A DNA stretch of 64,000 nt from Tindallia sp. MSAO_Bac2 (GTDB lineage Bacteria > Bacillota > Clostridia > Peptostreptococcales > Tindalliaceae). The notes under the pieces are model-generated. The model searched no databases. It worked only from the letters and a program-made list of their open reading frames with translations, and was not told the DNA's origin. Shown in pieces: positions 56,273-64,000 of this stretch. Numbering within the stretch: position 1 is the stretch's first letter; the number at the start of each line of letters is the position of its first letter. The stretch spans positions 1 through 64,000 of the forward strand of contig QYZZ01000123.1 of NCBI GenBank assembly GCA_003838145.1, written 5' to 3'. A program made the translations under genes and the position numbers.

Positions 56273-57483
56273 GATTCTAATCCACCTTCCTCAGTGTTCA
56301 TCAGTTTTGCCAGTAATTTACCATCCTGCATACTGACCTTAAAAAGTTCATCTAATTGCAGTTGATGAATACTCGTAATTGTTTTGCCCTCAGAATCCTG
56401 AACTACCCCATAGCCTCTTTTCATAACAGATAATGGACTTAAGTGATCCAGCTTTTCACCCTGGCCGGTCAGCTTAAGTTTTTCCTTACTAATGGATTCT
56501 GTCATAGAGCGTATCATACTCTTTTTATACTGCTCTAAAGCTCTTAAGTCGGCTTCAAGCATTCTTTCAGGAAAACGAAACGGCATTCGCTGACTGACAG
56601 CCTTCAGCTCAGATTTTTTATTAGTAAGTAATTGCTCCGTGTATCTTTTCATGTTACGCAGATGTTGATCCAACCGCTCACGCAACTCTTCAATATCCGG
56701 TACAGCTATTTCAGCAGCTGCCGTTGGTGTATGCGCCCGATAATCAGCAACAAAATCAGCAATGGTAAAATCCGTTTCATGACCAATTCCGGTAATAATT
56801 GGTACTTTGGAACCAGCAATGGCATAAGCCAGCGCTTCATCATTAAAAGCCCAAAGCTCCTCAACAGCACCGCCTCCGCGTCCAAGTATCACTACATCCA
56901 GCTCAAATCCCTGAGCCAGGTTAACTGCAGACTCAAGCTCTGAAGCTGCTGCTTCACCCTGTACCTGAACTGGAAATAAATAAAGCCTGGCAATGGGCCA
57001 GCGTTTTTTCAGAACCTTAAGTATATCCTGCAAAGCAGCTCCGGTAGACGATGTGATCAATCCTATTCTTTCCGGATAGTCCGGCAGTTTTTTCTTTCTG
57101 TCTTTATCAAATAAGCCCTGTTTTTCAAGTTTTTCCTTTAGCTTCTGAAAAGCAATATAGTATTCTCCAAGTCCGGTTTCTTCAATAGTTTCAGCATATA
57201 ATTGGTACTGTCCGTCCCTTTCATAAACTGAAATACCACCGTTTACCTTTATCTTCATTCCATCCTTCACGTTAACATCCAGATGCATCGCATGCTGTCG
57301 AAACATAACACAACGCAAACGGGAATTTTCATCCTTCAGGGTAAAGTAGATGTGGCCACTGCTATGAGCTTTAAAACCAGTCACTTCGCCGGCAACAGAC
57401 ACCCGGTGTAATATCGGATCTGCATTAATCAGTCTTTTTACATAGCGATTAAGTTCAGATACAGAAAGCGTTTTAATTCTCAT
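56269..57483 (-). CDS. xseA: Exodeoxyribonuclease VII large subunit
   Basis: Degrades single-stranded DNA in both directions. The OB-fold (VSVAGEVTGFKAHSSGHIYFTLKDE) precedes the catalytic domain (GLITSSTGAALQDIL, VVILGRGGGAVEELWAFNDE, ITGIGHETDFTIADFVAD). The ATG at 57483 (404 aa), after AAAGGATGA, matches homologues; an open frame of nine more codons overlaps the upstream gene. Confidence 0.95.
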   Translation of the reverse strand: MRIKTLSVSELNRYVKRLINADPILHRVSVAGEVTGFKAHSSGHIYFTLKDENSRLRCVMFRQHAMHLDVNVKDGMKIKVNGGISVYERDGQYQLYAETIEETGLGEYYIAFQKLKEKLEKQGLFDKDRKKKLPDYPERIGLITSSTGAALQDILKVLKKRWPIARLYLFPVQVQGEAAASELESAVNLAQGFELDVVILGRGGGAVEELWAFNDEALAYAIAGSKVPIITGIGHETDFTIADFVADYRAHTPTAAAEIAVPDIEELRERLDQHLRNMKRYTEQLLTNKKSELKAVSQRMPFRFPERMLEADLRALEQYKKSMIRSMTESISKEKLKLTGQGEKLDHLSPLSVMKRGYGVVQDSEGKTITSIHQLQLDELFKVSMQDGKLLAKLMNTEEGGLES

Positions 57484-57490
57484 ACCTATA

Positions 57491-58468
57491 TCATCCTTTA
57501 TGGTAACCAAGTTGTTGAATCGTCAGTGCACATACTCCAAGAGCATTGTCACTGCAATGCTCTGGTTGGGCATAAATAACTTCTGCCATCTTAGCCATAT
57601 CCTCATCCAGTGCTTTCCGGAAGATCGAATTGGATGCTACGCCGCCAACCACAAGCAACAAGGGGATCGGTCGTAAACGATGATGATTTAATAACCATTT
57701 AGAAATAGACTTACCCAAAAACTGGAATAATGAACGGGCAATCAGAGATGGATTTTGGGATTCCTTGATTTTTTTCTGCAGAAAAGTTTCAGGGCCTGAA
57801 AAGTTCAGGTCCAACCCTTTTACTCCGCCAGGTATACTGATAAGCTCGCCATCCCACCGAAGCGCTATTTCTTCCAGCTGAGGTCCTGCAGGAAAAGAGT
57901 ATCCCATGGAAACACCCACACGGTCCACCAGTTGTCCTATGCTTATATCTTTAGTCGAGCTGGCAATCACTATATCATATCCACTGTTATTTTTAGGTGT
58001 AATCTCCAGCAGTTCAGTTGTTCCGCCGGATAAATGCAGCGCAAAAAATGAATCAGTATAGACAACACCTTCAGACCACAAGCCTGCTGCTACATGGCCC
58101 TCCTGATGACTGAAAGGACAAAAAGGCACCCCTTCACGAGCTGCCATCGAACGAGCCACTGCTTCTCCTGCCAGAAAAACAGGCATATATGAACCTTCCA
58201 CCGGCCTTGGCGTCACACTGGCTCCAATCCCGATAATATCTGTCACCGACAGCTCCGGTTTCATTTTTTCCAGCAGCTCCGGCAGTTTTTTCACATGCTG
58301 AAACAATGCATCAGACTGTCTCAGTCCTCTACTGCCTTCTGGTACTGTCAGCAACTTTCTGTCTGAAGCCAAAACCTCGCCGTTAATATCCATAAGAGCA
58401 ACAGATGTAGTGTAATTACTGGTATCAAATCCAAGAACAGCAGGCCTTTTACTTTTCATTGTCAGTTT
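57491..58468 (-). CDS. TsaD/Kae1-like peptidase M22 paralogue
   Basis: A 325-residue ASKHA-fold protein with GFDTSNYTTSVAL at the start, the metal motif HQEGH (FSHQEGHVAAGL) and HLSGGTTELLE. It resembles TsaD, which makes t6A37 in tRNA, but belongs to the shorter M22-like group seen in Clostridia beside canonical TsaD. Function unproven. It occupies the slot between nusB and xseA where B. subtilis has folD. Starts at 58468 or 58459 overlap the end of nusB; the longer open frame to 58543 lies within nusB. Confidence 0.8.
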   Translation of the reverse strand, partial: KLTMKSKRPAVLGFDTSNYTTSVALMDINGEVLASDRKLLTVPEGSRGLRQSDALFQHVKKLPELLEKMKPELSVTDIIGIGASVTPRPVEGSYMPVFLAGEAVARSMAAREGVPFCPFSHQEGHVAAGLWSEGVVYTDSFFALHLSGGTTELLEITPKNNSGYDIVIASSTKDISIGQLVDRVGVSMGYSFPAGPQLEEIALRWDGELISIPGGVKGLDLNFSGPETFLQKKIKESQNPSLIARSLFQFLGKSISKWLLNHHRLRPIPLLLVVGGVASNSIFRKALDEDMAKMAEVIYAQPEHCSDNALGVCALTIQQLGYHKG

Positions 58469-58877
58469 CATCCTGTTCCTGATACTCCCGATGATATTTA
58501 CCCAGCACACCATTAATATATGAAGGAGAATGCTCCGTACCAAATTTTTTCGCCAGCTCTACCGCTTCATTAATGGTTACATGATTTGGTACGTCAGGCA
58601 TATAAAGCAGTTCTGAAAAACCAACTTTTAGAATAGCCAGATCTACTCTGGCAATCCGGTCAAACTCCCAATCCACCGAATAGGATTTGATCAGATCATC
58701 CATGGAAGATTTATGTTCAATAACATGATTCAGAACTTCCGTCATGTAAGATTGCTGATTTAAATCTTCCGGATTTTCCTCAACATATAGATCCAATCCG
58801 GTAAAATTATATTCTTCCTTTATAATCATTTCGTACACCAGCTGCATACACAGTTCCCGTGCCTGTGTCCGTTTCAT
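58449..58877 (-). CDS. nusB: Transcription antitermination factor NusB
   Basis: A 142-residue all-helical RNA-binding protein acting with NusE in rRNA antitermination. ARELCMQLVYEM and NEAVELAKKFGTEHSPSYINGVLGK are diagnostic. It follows asp23 by 25 bases, as in B. subtilis yqhY-nusB. Confidence 0.95.
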   Translation of the reverse strand: MKRTQARELCMQLVYEMIIKEEYNFTGLDLYVEENPEDLNQQSYMTEVLNHVIEHKSSMDDLIKSYSVDWEFDRIARVDLAILKVGFSELLYMPDVPNHVTINEAVELAKKFGTEHSPSYINGVLGKYHREYQEQDETDNEK

Positions 58878-58902
58878 AAATTCTCCCCCAGCTCATAAAT
58901 TC

Positions 58903-59286
58903 TTATTCTTCTTTGGGACTTTCATCTGTTTCTTCCGGAAATTTAACAGCCTGAACATGTACATTCACCTGTCTGACTTTCATCGCTGTCATATTTTCCA
59001 CCATTGCTTTTACACGATCCTGAATCTTCCAGGATATATCCGGTATCTTGCAACCATAATCAACAATTAAATTTAAATGAAGCGTTATCATTTTATCCTT
59101 CACTTCAACTTTTACACCTTTGGATAGATTTTTTTTGCCTAAGGCTTCTGCAAATCCACCCGTCAAACCACTGCTCATTCCAGCCACACCTTTAACAGAA
59201 GTAGCGCTGATGCTTGCAATTGTTGCAATTACCTCTTCTGCAATATGAACTTCGCCGGCAGCATTATTAATATCTGATTGCATCAC
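58903..59286 (-). CDS. Asp23/Gls24 family envelope-stress protein (YqhY-like)
   Basis: A 127-residue Asp23-domain protein. GEVHIAEEVIATIASISATSVKGVAGM and VDYGCKIPDISWKIQDRVKAMVENMT are typical. B. subtilis YqhY lies in the same place and affects acetyl-CoA carboxylase activity and lipid metabolism. Function here is by analogy. Confidence 0.9.
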   Translation of the reverse strand: MMQSDINNAAGEVHIAEEVIATIASISATSVKGVAGMSSGLTGGFAEALGKKNLSKGVKVEVKDKMITLHLNLIVDYGCKIPDISWKIQDRVKAMVENMTAMKVRQVNVHVQAVKFPEETDESPKEE

Positions 59287-59310
59287 TATCCCCCCTTTGC
59301 AAATTAAAAG

Positions 59311-59347
59311 AGAAAAAGAAAATCCAATGATTACTCAGAGGATTTTC
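59311..59347 (-). terminator. Terminator after the CD1247-like gene
   Basis: On the - strand GAAAATCC (59347-59340) pairs with GGATTTTC (59325-59318), and TTTTTCT follows. Confidence 0.75.
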
Positions 59348-59369
59348 TTTGCAAAATCATTGATTTCTT

Positions 59370-59813
59370 TTAGTTGGTTTCAGGTTCTTCGTGGTCATGA
59401 CCGCAGCAGCAGCTATCATCACATAAGTCTTCTTCTTCGAATTCAATAATCTCATGACATTGCGGACACAATACCTCGGCGTCATCATCATAAAGAATAT
59501 CTTCGTCCAGATAGATTACTTCGCCACATTTAGGGCATTCCACTTCCATGAAATCGATGTCATCCTCATCATAGTCAAAGTCATCTTCATCAATATCCAG
59601 ATCTTCTTCAACATCTGCCAGGTCATCATCAAGTGCCTCTACATACTCCTCCAGGTCCTCCTGATCTTCCTGAATCTCAACAATTGCCTCAGCCATCTCT
59701 TCCAGGGTGTCCAGAATTCCTAACAGAAGTTTACCTTCCTTGGAGGATTCCTTAATGTCCAACCCTTCCGCCAGTCCTTTCAGATAAGCGACATTTTCAA
59801 ATAAATGATTCAT
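59370..59813 (-). CDS. CD1247-type acidic zinc-ribbon protein
   Basis: 147 aa, extremely acidic. The N-terminal helix (LFENVAYLKGLAEGLDI) is the conserved CD1247 N-terminal domain of Clostridia. An Asp/Glu-rich middle (50-90) and a zinc ribbon with CPKCG and CPQCH follow, and the tail has CCCGHDHEE, a possible metal site. Function unknown. It lies 18 bases after efp and ends at a terminator, so it closes the pepQ-efp transcript. Confidence 0.82.
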   Translation of the reverse strand: MNHLFENVAYLKGLAEGLDIKESSKEGKLLLGILDTLEEMAEAIVEIQEDQEDLEEYVEALDDDLADVEEDLDIDEDDFDYDEDDIDFMEVECPKCGEVIYLDEDILYDDDAEVLCPQCHEIIEFEEEDLCDDSCCCGHDHEEPETN

Positions 59814-59831
59814 TTTACTCCTCCTTTTTTT

Positions 59832-60389
59832 CTACACCCTTGACATATATTCGCCGGTCCTGGTATCAATTTTCACAACATCACCCTCATTAATAAACAA
59901 GGGTACATGAACAACAGCACCTGTTTCCACTTTAGCTGTTTTTGTCACATTAGATGCAGTATCACCTTTTACTCCCGGCTCTGTTTCTATAACTGTCAGC
60001 TCCACAAAGTTTGGAGCATCTAGTTGAAACGCCTTACCCTGATAAAACCTTACCGTTGCACTGTCGTTTTCTTTAAGAAAACCAATAGCATCCGCAACGA
60101 TATCATTTGTTAATGGTACCTGCTCAAATGTTTCATTATCCATAAAGTAATAGAATTCTCCGTCACTGTATAGATACTGCATTTCCTTTGTCTCAATCAA
60201 AGCTTTCTCAAATTTGTCACTTGGATTGAAAGCTTCTTCCCGAATGGCGCCAGTCATTAAATTTTTATATTTGGTTCTGACAAATGCAGCACCTTTACCT
60301 GGCTTAACATGCTGAAAATCCATAACAACACATGGTTCACCATTCTTTTGAAATGTGATGCCTTTCCTAAAATCTCCTGCCTGTATCAT
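59832..60389 (-). CDS. efp: Elongation factor P
   Basis: Relieves ribosome stalling at polyproline. 185 aa with the three beta-barrel domains; the tip Lys32 lies in [11 protein letters not shown] as in B. subtilis, where this Lys carries 5-aminopentanol. It sits 33 bases after the Xaa-Pro peptidase gene, a conserved pair (yqhT-efp). Confidence 0.97.
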   Translation of the reverse strand: MIQAGDFRKGITFQKNGEPCVVMDFQHVKPGKGAAFVRTKYKNLMTGAIREEAFNPSDKFEKALIETKEMQYLYSDGEFYYFMDNETFEQVPLTNDIVADAIGFLKENDSATVRFYQGKAFQLDAPNFVELTVIETEPGVKGDTASNVTKTAKVETGAVVHVPLFINEGDVVKIDTRTGEYMSRV

Positions 60390-60422
60390 ACTGTTCCTCC
60401 TTATCGGTTATTTCTGGATCCC

Positions 60423-61487
60423 CTAGGTAATCTCCAGCAATTCCTTGTCTGAGTGCGATAAAACTTCAAATCCATCTTCAGTCACCACCACCAGGTCTTC
60501 AATTCGGACACCACCAGGTTCCGGCAAATAGATACCCGGTTCAATGGTAATCACCATACCCGGCTCCATAGGATTGGTGCCTTTATGATTTATATGTGGT
60601 AGCTCATGAACTTCCAGACCAACACCATGACCCAGTCCATGACCAAAAGCTTCACCAAATCCGGCATCTTTAATGATATTTCGGGCAATTTCATCCAGTT
60701 CAACGCCGGTTATACCTGGACGCACAGCATTTAAGGCCGTTTTCTGAGCCTTCAGAACAGTCTCGTAAATTTTCTTTTGCTGATCAGAGGCTTTGCCAAC
60801 CACCACCGTTCGGGTCATATCCGAACAAAAATGATTCACACGACACCCAAAATCGATGGTGACAAAATCACCCTCATCTATAATTTTATCAGAAGCCCGT
60901 CCATGAGGCAACGAGCTGCGACAGCCAGATGCCGTTATAATTGGAAAACTGATTCCTTCCGCACCATGATTCCTAATAAAAAATTCCAGATCCAGAGCCA
61001 GTTCTTTTTCCATTATACCCGGTCTGATCTGTTCTTTTATGTATTCCCAACCCCTGTCCGTGATTTCTGCAGCACGGCGGATTTCATCGACTTCTTCTTT
61101 AAACTTAACAGAGCGTTCCCTTTCCATCAAACCATCTAAAGGAATCAGTTCAACAGGATCCAGATTCTTTTGAATATCAAGGATTTGACTATAGACTATC
61201 TTTCCTTCTTCCACGCCTATTTTCTTCAACCCGAGTTCCTTCAGATAACCCGTTATAGGATTATGCTGATCAATCATTAAAAATTCATATTCAGGGGACT
61301 CAGATTCTATTTGCTGTTGATAGCGAAAGTCCGAAATTACAAACCTTCTGTCTTTCATTATCAGCACAGCACCGGCAGAACCAGTAAATCCGGAAAGATA
61401 GTAACGATTAGCGCCGCCAGTTATCAGTACGCCGTCTGCCTGATGCTCAACAATCCATTGCCGTATGGCGTCTATTCCCTTTGTCAT
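60423..61487 (-). CDS. pepQ: Xaa-Pro aminopeptidase (M24B, YqhT-like)
   Basis: A cytoplasmic metallopeptidase removing residues next to proline; 354 aa. The creatinase-like N-domain precedes a pita-bread catalytic domain with metal ligands in VTIDFGCRVNHFCSDMTRT, GHGLGHGVGLEVHE, ITIEPGIY and GGVRIEDLV. GGGAGG precedes the ATG. PepQ versus PepP naming is tentative. Confidence 0.9.
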   Translation of the reverse strand: MTKGIDAIRQWIVEHQADGVLITGGANRYYLSGFTGSAGAVLIMKDRRFVISDFRYQQQIESESPEYEFLMIDQHNPITGYLKELGLKKIGVEEGKIVYSQILDIQKNLDPVELIPLDGLMERERSVKFKEEVDEIRRAAEITDRGWEYIKEQIRPGIMEKELALDLEFFIRNHGAEGISFPIITASGCRSSLPHGRASDKIIDEGDFVTIDFGCRVNHFCSDMTRTVVVGKASDQQKKIYETVLKAQKTALNAVRPGITGVELDEIARNIIKDAGFGEAFGHGLGHGVGLEVHELPHINHKGTNPMEPGMVITIEPGIYLPEPGGVRIEDLVVVTEDGFEVLSHSDKELLEIT

Positions 61488-61527
61488 TAAAATCCTCCCA
61501 GTTTATGTTAATTGAGTACCTCAGACC

Positions 61528-61540
61528 CTTATAAAGTATA
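61528..61540 (-). promoter_or_regulatory. Extended -10 promoter of the pepQ-efp operon
   Basis: On the - strand TGATATACT (TATACT at 61540-61535) with no strong -35; start near 61528, 40 bases before the pepQ ATG. Confidence 0.5.
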
Positions 61541-61581
61541 TCACATTTACCAACCAGTGAACAGTGTTATTCTATCATACC

Positions 61582-61845
61582 TCAGTGTCTGGGATGGGTT
61601 TTAACCTTTTCGATACCCTGGATCAATGCTCTGACAACATCCGCCTCAAACTGGATCGTTAGATCCTTGGCCTTCGTATACACTTCCCCTTTTTCCGTTA
61701 CAAAGTATTGCGGTGGCAGATTATTAAGAGCAAAAGCTTTAATATCCAGAATACAATTTTCACACTGACAAATATCCGAGTCTTTTTCGATAAACTTTTT
61801 GAGCATCCGATCCACTACAATTTCCATATGATTTTTTAATTCCAT
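61582..61845 (-). CDS. Late-competence ComFB family protein
   Basis: An 87-residue ComFB-domain protein (NHMEIVVDRMLKKFIE, CQCENCILDIKAFALNNLPPQYF). Three cysteines in CQCENC probably bind zinc. Related ComFB proteins in cyanobacteria bind cyclic dinucleotides and link to natural competence and pili. The ATG at 61845, 6 bases after AAAGGAGG, is preferred to one adjoining that site. It follows the pilin-like genes by 16 bases. Confidence 0.85.
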   Translation of the reverse strand: MELKNHMEIVVDRMLKKFIEKDSDICQCENCILDIKAFALNNLPPQYFVTEKGEVYTKAKDLTIQFEADVVRALIQGIEKVKTHPRH

Positions 61846-61861
61846 AACCATCCTCCTTTTG

Positions 61862-62434
61862 TTAAACCTCCGGATAACCCTGTAAAAGAGATTGCAGATA
61901 CAAATTCCGTATCCTCACATTCTCAGTGCCATCCTCAGCAATATCCGTTTCTATGCGAGGCATCAGAACAATTCCTTCCAGATATATCCTCGCATTTGCA
62001 TAATACCCCTGAACCCTTATCTTAAGCGTTTTTCTGTTAGCAGATGGCTTTACGGATACATAGATGCCATGATCCTGTTTGTATTCCGGATATAGCTGGC
62101 TCATGGCAGTGTGTTCATATTGATTGATGATGTATAGTCGATTAATAATGTTTTCTTCAAGAAAAGCATTTGACTGAAAAGGGAAAGGTTTTTCATCCTC
62201 TGTCATACTCAGAAGATCTTCAATGGCCTCTTCTGCCCAGAGGTTTAACTGATGCATCGTCATATCCATCCCGGACTCGGCCAGATACTGAGCCCTTATC
62301 CGATTGGCAGATGACCGCTGTATATGAAAATCGTTCATATATAAAGTCATAACCGATAAAGTTAAGGCAATAACACTCATTCCAATAATAAGGCAAACAA
62401 TGCTGATGTATCCTTCCTGTCTATGCTTTATCAT
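61862..62434 (-). CDS. Pilin-like protein (PilX/GspK-type)
   Basis: A 190-residue protein with an N-terminal hydrophobic helix (YISIVCLIIGMSVIALTLSVMTLYM) followed by RAQYLAESGMDMT, a motif of PilX-like minor pilins. The prepilin site is atypical: EGYISIV has a Gly-aromatic junction but no Glu5. It overlaps the previous pilin gene by 4 bases. Probably a minor component of a type IV pilus or pseudopilus. Confidence 0.7.
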   Translation of the reverse strand: MIKHRQEGYISIVCLIIGMSVIALTLSVMTLYMNDFHIQRSSANRIRAQYLAESGMDMTMHQLNLWAEEAIEDLLSMTEDEKPFPFQSNAFLEENIINRLYIINQYEHTAMSQLYPEYKQDHGIYVSVKPSANRKTLKIRVQGYYANARIYLEGIVLMPRIETDIAEDGTENVRIRNLYLQSLLQGYPEV

Positions 62435-62970
62435 GTTTCCTCCACCGGCCAGTTCAGGCGAACATCTGTATAGGCCTGATAATCAGTATTTCTGCAGTAA
62501 ATAGTTATGCGTACCAGTCGGCCCGGAATAACTTCATCCGTTTCAATACGACCAATACCAGAGATTAGAACATTGTGCTCTCCTTTCAGGTTAACCCGCA
62601 GTGTTCCGGAATTCCGATGAAAGTACAGCCAAGTGTTCGTTTTCTTGGGATTCTCTCCATCAAACTGCAAATAAACCGGATACCACTGACTGGTCTTTTC
62701 ATCATACAATTCACTGACAAACAAGCTCTGGTTTGATCGATAAGCCAATCGCTGCTGGTTACTCTGTTGAATTCGTTTTTCAATGGCAATGATGGCATGT
62801 CGGATATTTTGTTCGTGTCTCAGCCTGTCAATTTGTTCCTGACTGTTTTTCTGAAGAAAAACACTTCCGGTTGCCATGGTCATCAACAGAAGCGATAATA
62901 ATGAAAAGGATATCATTACTTCGATTAGCGTCAGCCCTTTTTCATAACAACGTTGGTTATTCTTCATCAT
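62431..62970 (-). CDS. Type IV prepilin-like protein (PilW-type)
   Basis: 179 aa with a class III signal peptide: the prepilin peptidase site is EKG/LTLIEVMIS with Glu5, then a hydrophobic helix. The start is one of two ATGs at 62970/62967, overlapping the upstream pilin gene by 14 bases; a longer open frame lies inside that gene. No cysteine pair or other functional site is evident. Confidence 0.75.
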   Translation of the reverse strand: MMKNNQRCYEKGLTLIEVMISFSLLSLLLMTMATGSVFLQKNSQEQIDRLRHEQNIRHAIIAIEKRIQQSNQQRLAYRSNQSLFVSELYDEKTSQWYPVYLQFDGENPKKTNTWLYFHRNSGTLRVNLKGEHNVLISGIGRIETDEVIPGRLVRITIYCRNTDYQAYTDVRLNWPVEET

Positions 62971-63331
62971 GGACCGCTGCCTGATAATATTTAATGGAAT
63001 TCCAGGGTTTGTCTTCCAGGTAACCGGTATAAAGGAGAAGAAACTCGCTATCCGTCTCATCACATTCAGCTTTAACATGAACTCTATATATCATTTCTGA
63101 TTCATCCAAAGCAAAGGCAGCAACACCATCCTCATTTGTTTCACCGGCCAGGTAATTTTCAAGTTGAGATTTTGCCTTTGTTGTCAGTTCATGTTGAATA
63201 TCAGACTGTTTTCTAACCTGTAAAGATTGCATTAATGCACCACCGGCAGTCATAAAAAAAAGGCTGATGACAAATAATGACAGTAATACTTCCACTAATG
63301 TAAAACCCTTATGTCCATGTGTTTTTTTCAA
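62957..63331 (-). CDS. Type IV prepilin-like protein (PilV/GspI-type)
   Basis: 124 aa with prepilin site HKG/FTLVEVLLSLFVI and Glu5. The upstream TTG at 63346 includes the GGAGG ribosome site itself, so the TTG at 63331 after GGAGGCGACGG is chosen. First of three overlapping pilin-like genes downstream of aroE. Confidence 0.78.
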   Translation of the reverse strand: MKKTHGHKGFTLVEVLLSLFVISLFFMTAGGALMQSLQVRKQSDIQHELTTKAKSQLENYLAGETNEDGVAAFALDESEMIYRVHVKAECDETDSEFLLLYTGYLEDKPWNSIKYYQAAVHDEE

Positions 63332-63368
63332 TTCCGTCGCCTCCAAAGATGTTTAGTAGTAAAACCGA

Positions 63369-64000
63369 TCACTGACCCGTAAAACTATTTCTGACCAGGT
63401 CAACCGGCATTTCACAGCCGGTCCAAATTTTGAAAGCCAGTGCTCCCTGCCCAATAATCATACCTGATCCATTAATAATATGACATCCTTCCTTTTCCGC
63501 CATTTTTAGCATTTTAGTTTTAGCTGGCGAATATATTATATCCGCCACAACCAAAGGATGGTGAAAAACATCAGGATCTGTAATAATCGATTCATTGATG
63601 CTATTCCCCATTCCGACATTTGTTGTGTTTATCAAAACAGCTGAATCTTTACACTGCTCCTTAAAGATATCCATATTGATCTCAAACCAGTTAATTTTAC
63701 ATCTGGGTATATACGCATTGATCAGTTGTACTAAACTGTTTGCCGGCTGTTTACTTCGATTAAAAAGGGCAATTTCCTCAGCACCCTCCATGGCTAAACG
63801 TATTACTATACTTTTTGCCGCACCACCAGCTCCAATTACAGTAAATTTATTTCCTTCCACTTGAATACCCTCGTCATAAAGAGATCTTACAAATCCCATA
63901 CCATCAGTATTGTAGCCAATCAGTTTCCCGTTGTCATTTTTTACAGTATTAACAGCCCCACACAGTTTTGCTTCTTCTGAAATTTCATCAAGCAGAGGAA
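63369..64000 (-). CDS. aroE: Shikimate dehydrogenase AroE (5' end outside window)
   Basis: NADPH-dependent reduction of 3-dehydroshikimate. The visible 210 codons include GAVNTV, GYNTDGMGF (substrate/catalytic region), the nucleotide-binding VIGAGGAAKSIVIRLA, NTTNVGM and GSGMIIGQGALAFKIWTG. The frame is open to the right edge, so the N-terminal quarter lies beyond 64000. The pilin genes follow 38 bases later. Confidence 0.93.
   Translation of the reverse strand, partial: PLLDEISEEAKLCGAVNTVKNDNGKLIGYNTDGMGFVRSLYDEGIQVEGNKFTVIGAGGAAKSIVIRLAMEGAEEIALFNRSKQPANSLVQLINAYIPRCKINWFEINMDIFKEQCKDSAVLINTTNVGMGNSINESIITDPDVFHHPLVVADIIYSPAKTKMLKMAEKEGCHIINGSGMIIGQGALAFKIWTGCEMPVDLVRNSFTGQ

Noticed and set aside
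1-64000. CRISPR arrays, tRNA or rRNA genes, riboswitches
   Set aside because: No regularly spaced direct repeats, tRNA cloverleaf arms, rRNA stretches or recognisable riboswitch cores were seen on reading the intergenic regions.

Overview
The window looks like a chromosome segment of a spore-forming, anaerobic, low-GC Firmicute of the class Clostridia. The evidence is spoVS, a SpoIIIE/FtsK translocase, a ferredoxin-dependent 2-oxoacid oxidoreductase (korDABC), a CD1247-type acidic protein, MutS/MutL with the endonuclease motif, strong AGGAGG-type ribosome binding sites and sigma-A promoters of the TTGACA-17-TATAAT type. The OLE RNA (below) is known mainly from extremophilic or anaerobic Firmicutes, so an Alkaliphilus/Tindallia-like organism is possible, but the species cannot be fixed from the sequence alone. 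Nearly all genes are housekeeping genes in conserved orders.

Bases 1-121 are the end of an IS21-like insertion sequence. From 152 to 36093 almost everything is on the + strand and follows the order around the B. subtilis mlpA-spoIIIE-pgsA-recA-rny-spoVS-miaB-mutS-mutL-miaA-hfq region. Interleaved are tRNA/rRNA modification genes (mnmH, rimO, rluB, mnmM), a PHP phosphoesterase with purB and asnS, a biotin-domain-less carboxyltransferase, surE, korDABC with an RpiR regulator, an ispH-cmk fusion, an S1-type protein and a lone cheR. One aminotransferase is on the - strand.

From 36068 to the end almost everything is on the - strand. First come lexA with a tyrosine recombinase, scpA/scpB, a site-2 protease and a DHH-CBS-CCA nucleotidyltransferase fusion. 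Then come nucleoside salvage (deoB-punA-pdp), xerD, nudF and recX (the one + strand gene). The block corresponding to B. subtilis efp-yqhY-nusB-xseA-xseB-ispA-dxs-tlyA-argR-recN follows. The right edge holds comFB, three type IV pilin-like genes and the 3' part of aroE.

The outstanding element is at about 54030-54654 on the - strand: a 0.6-kb, GC-richer, non-coding block between ispA/yuiD-like and dxs, with its own promoter and a 3' hairpin. It is followed at once by a four-helix DUF21-like membrane protein gene. Size, structure and position match the OLE (ornate, large, extremophilic) RNA and its partner OapA. OLE is a described but poorly understood ribonucleoprotein system.

Other points of interest are an apparent AUC start codon for RNase Y, the IspH-Cmk fusion, a sigma-H promoter for spoVS, a TsaD-like paralogue where folD normally sits, and the juxtaposition near 36 kb of two convergent conserved gene blocks.
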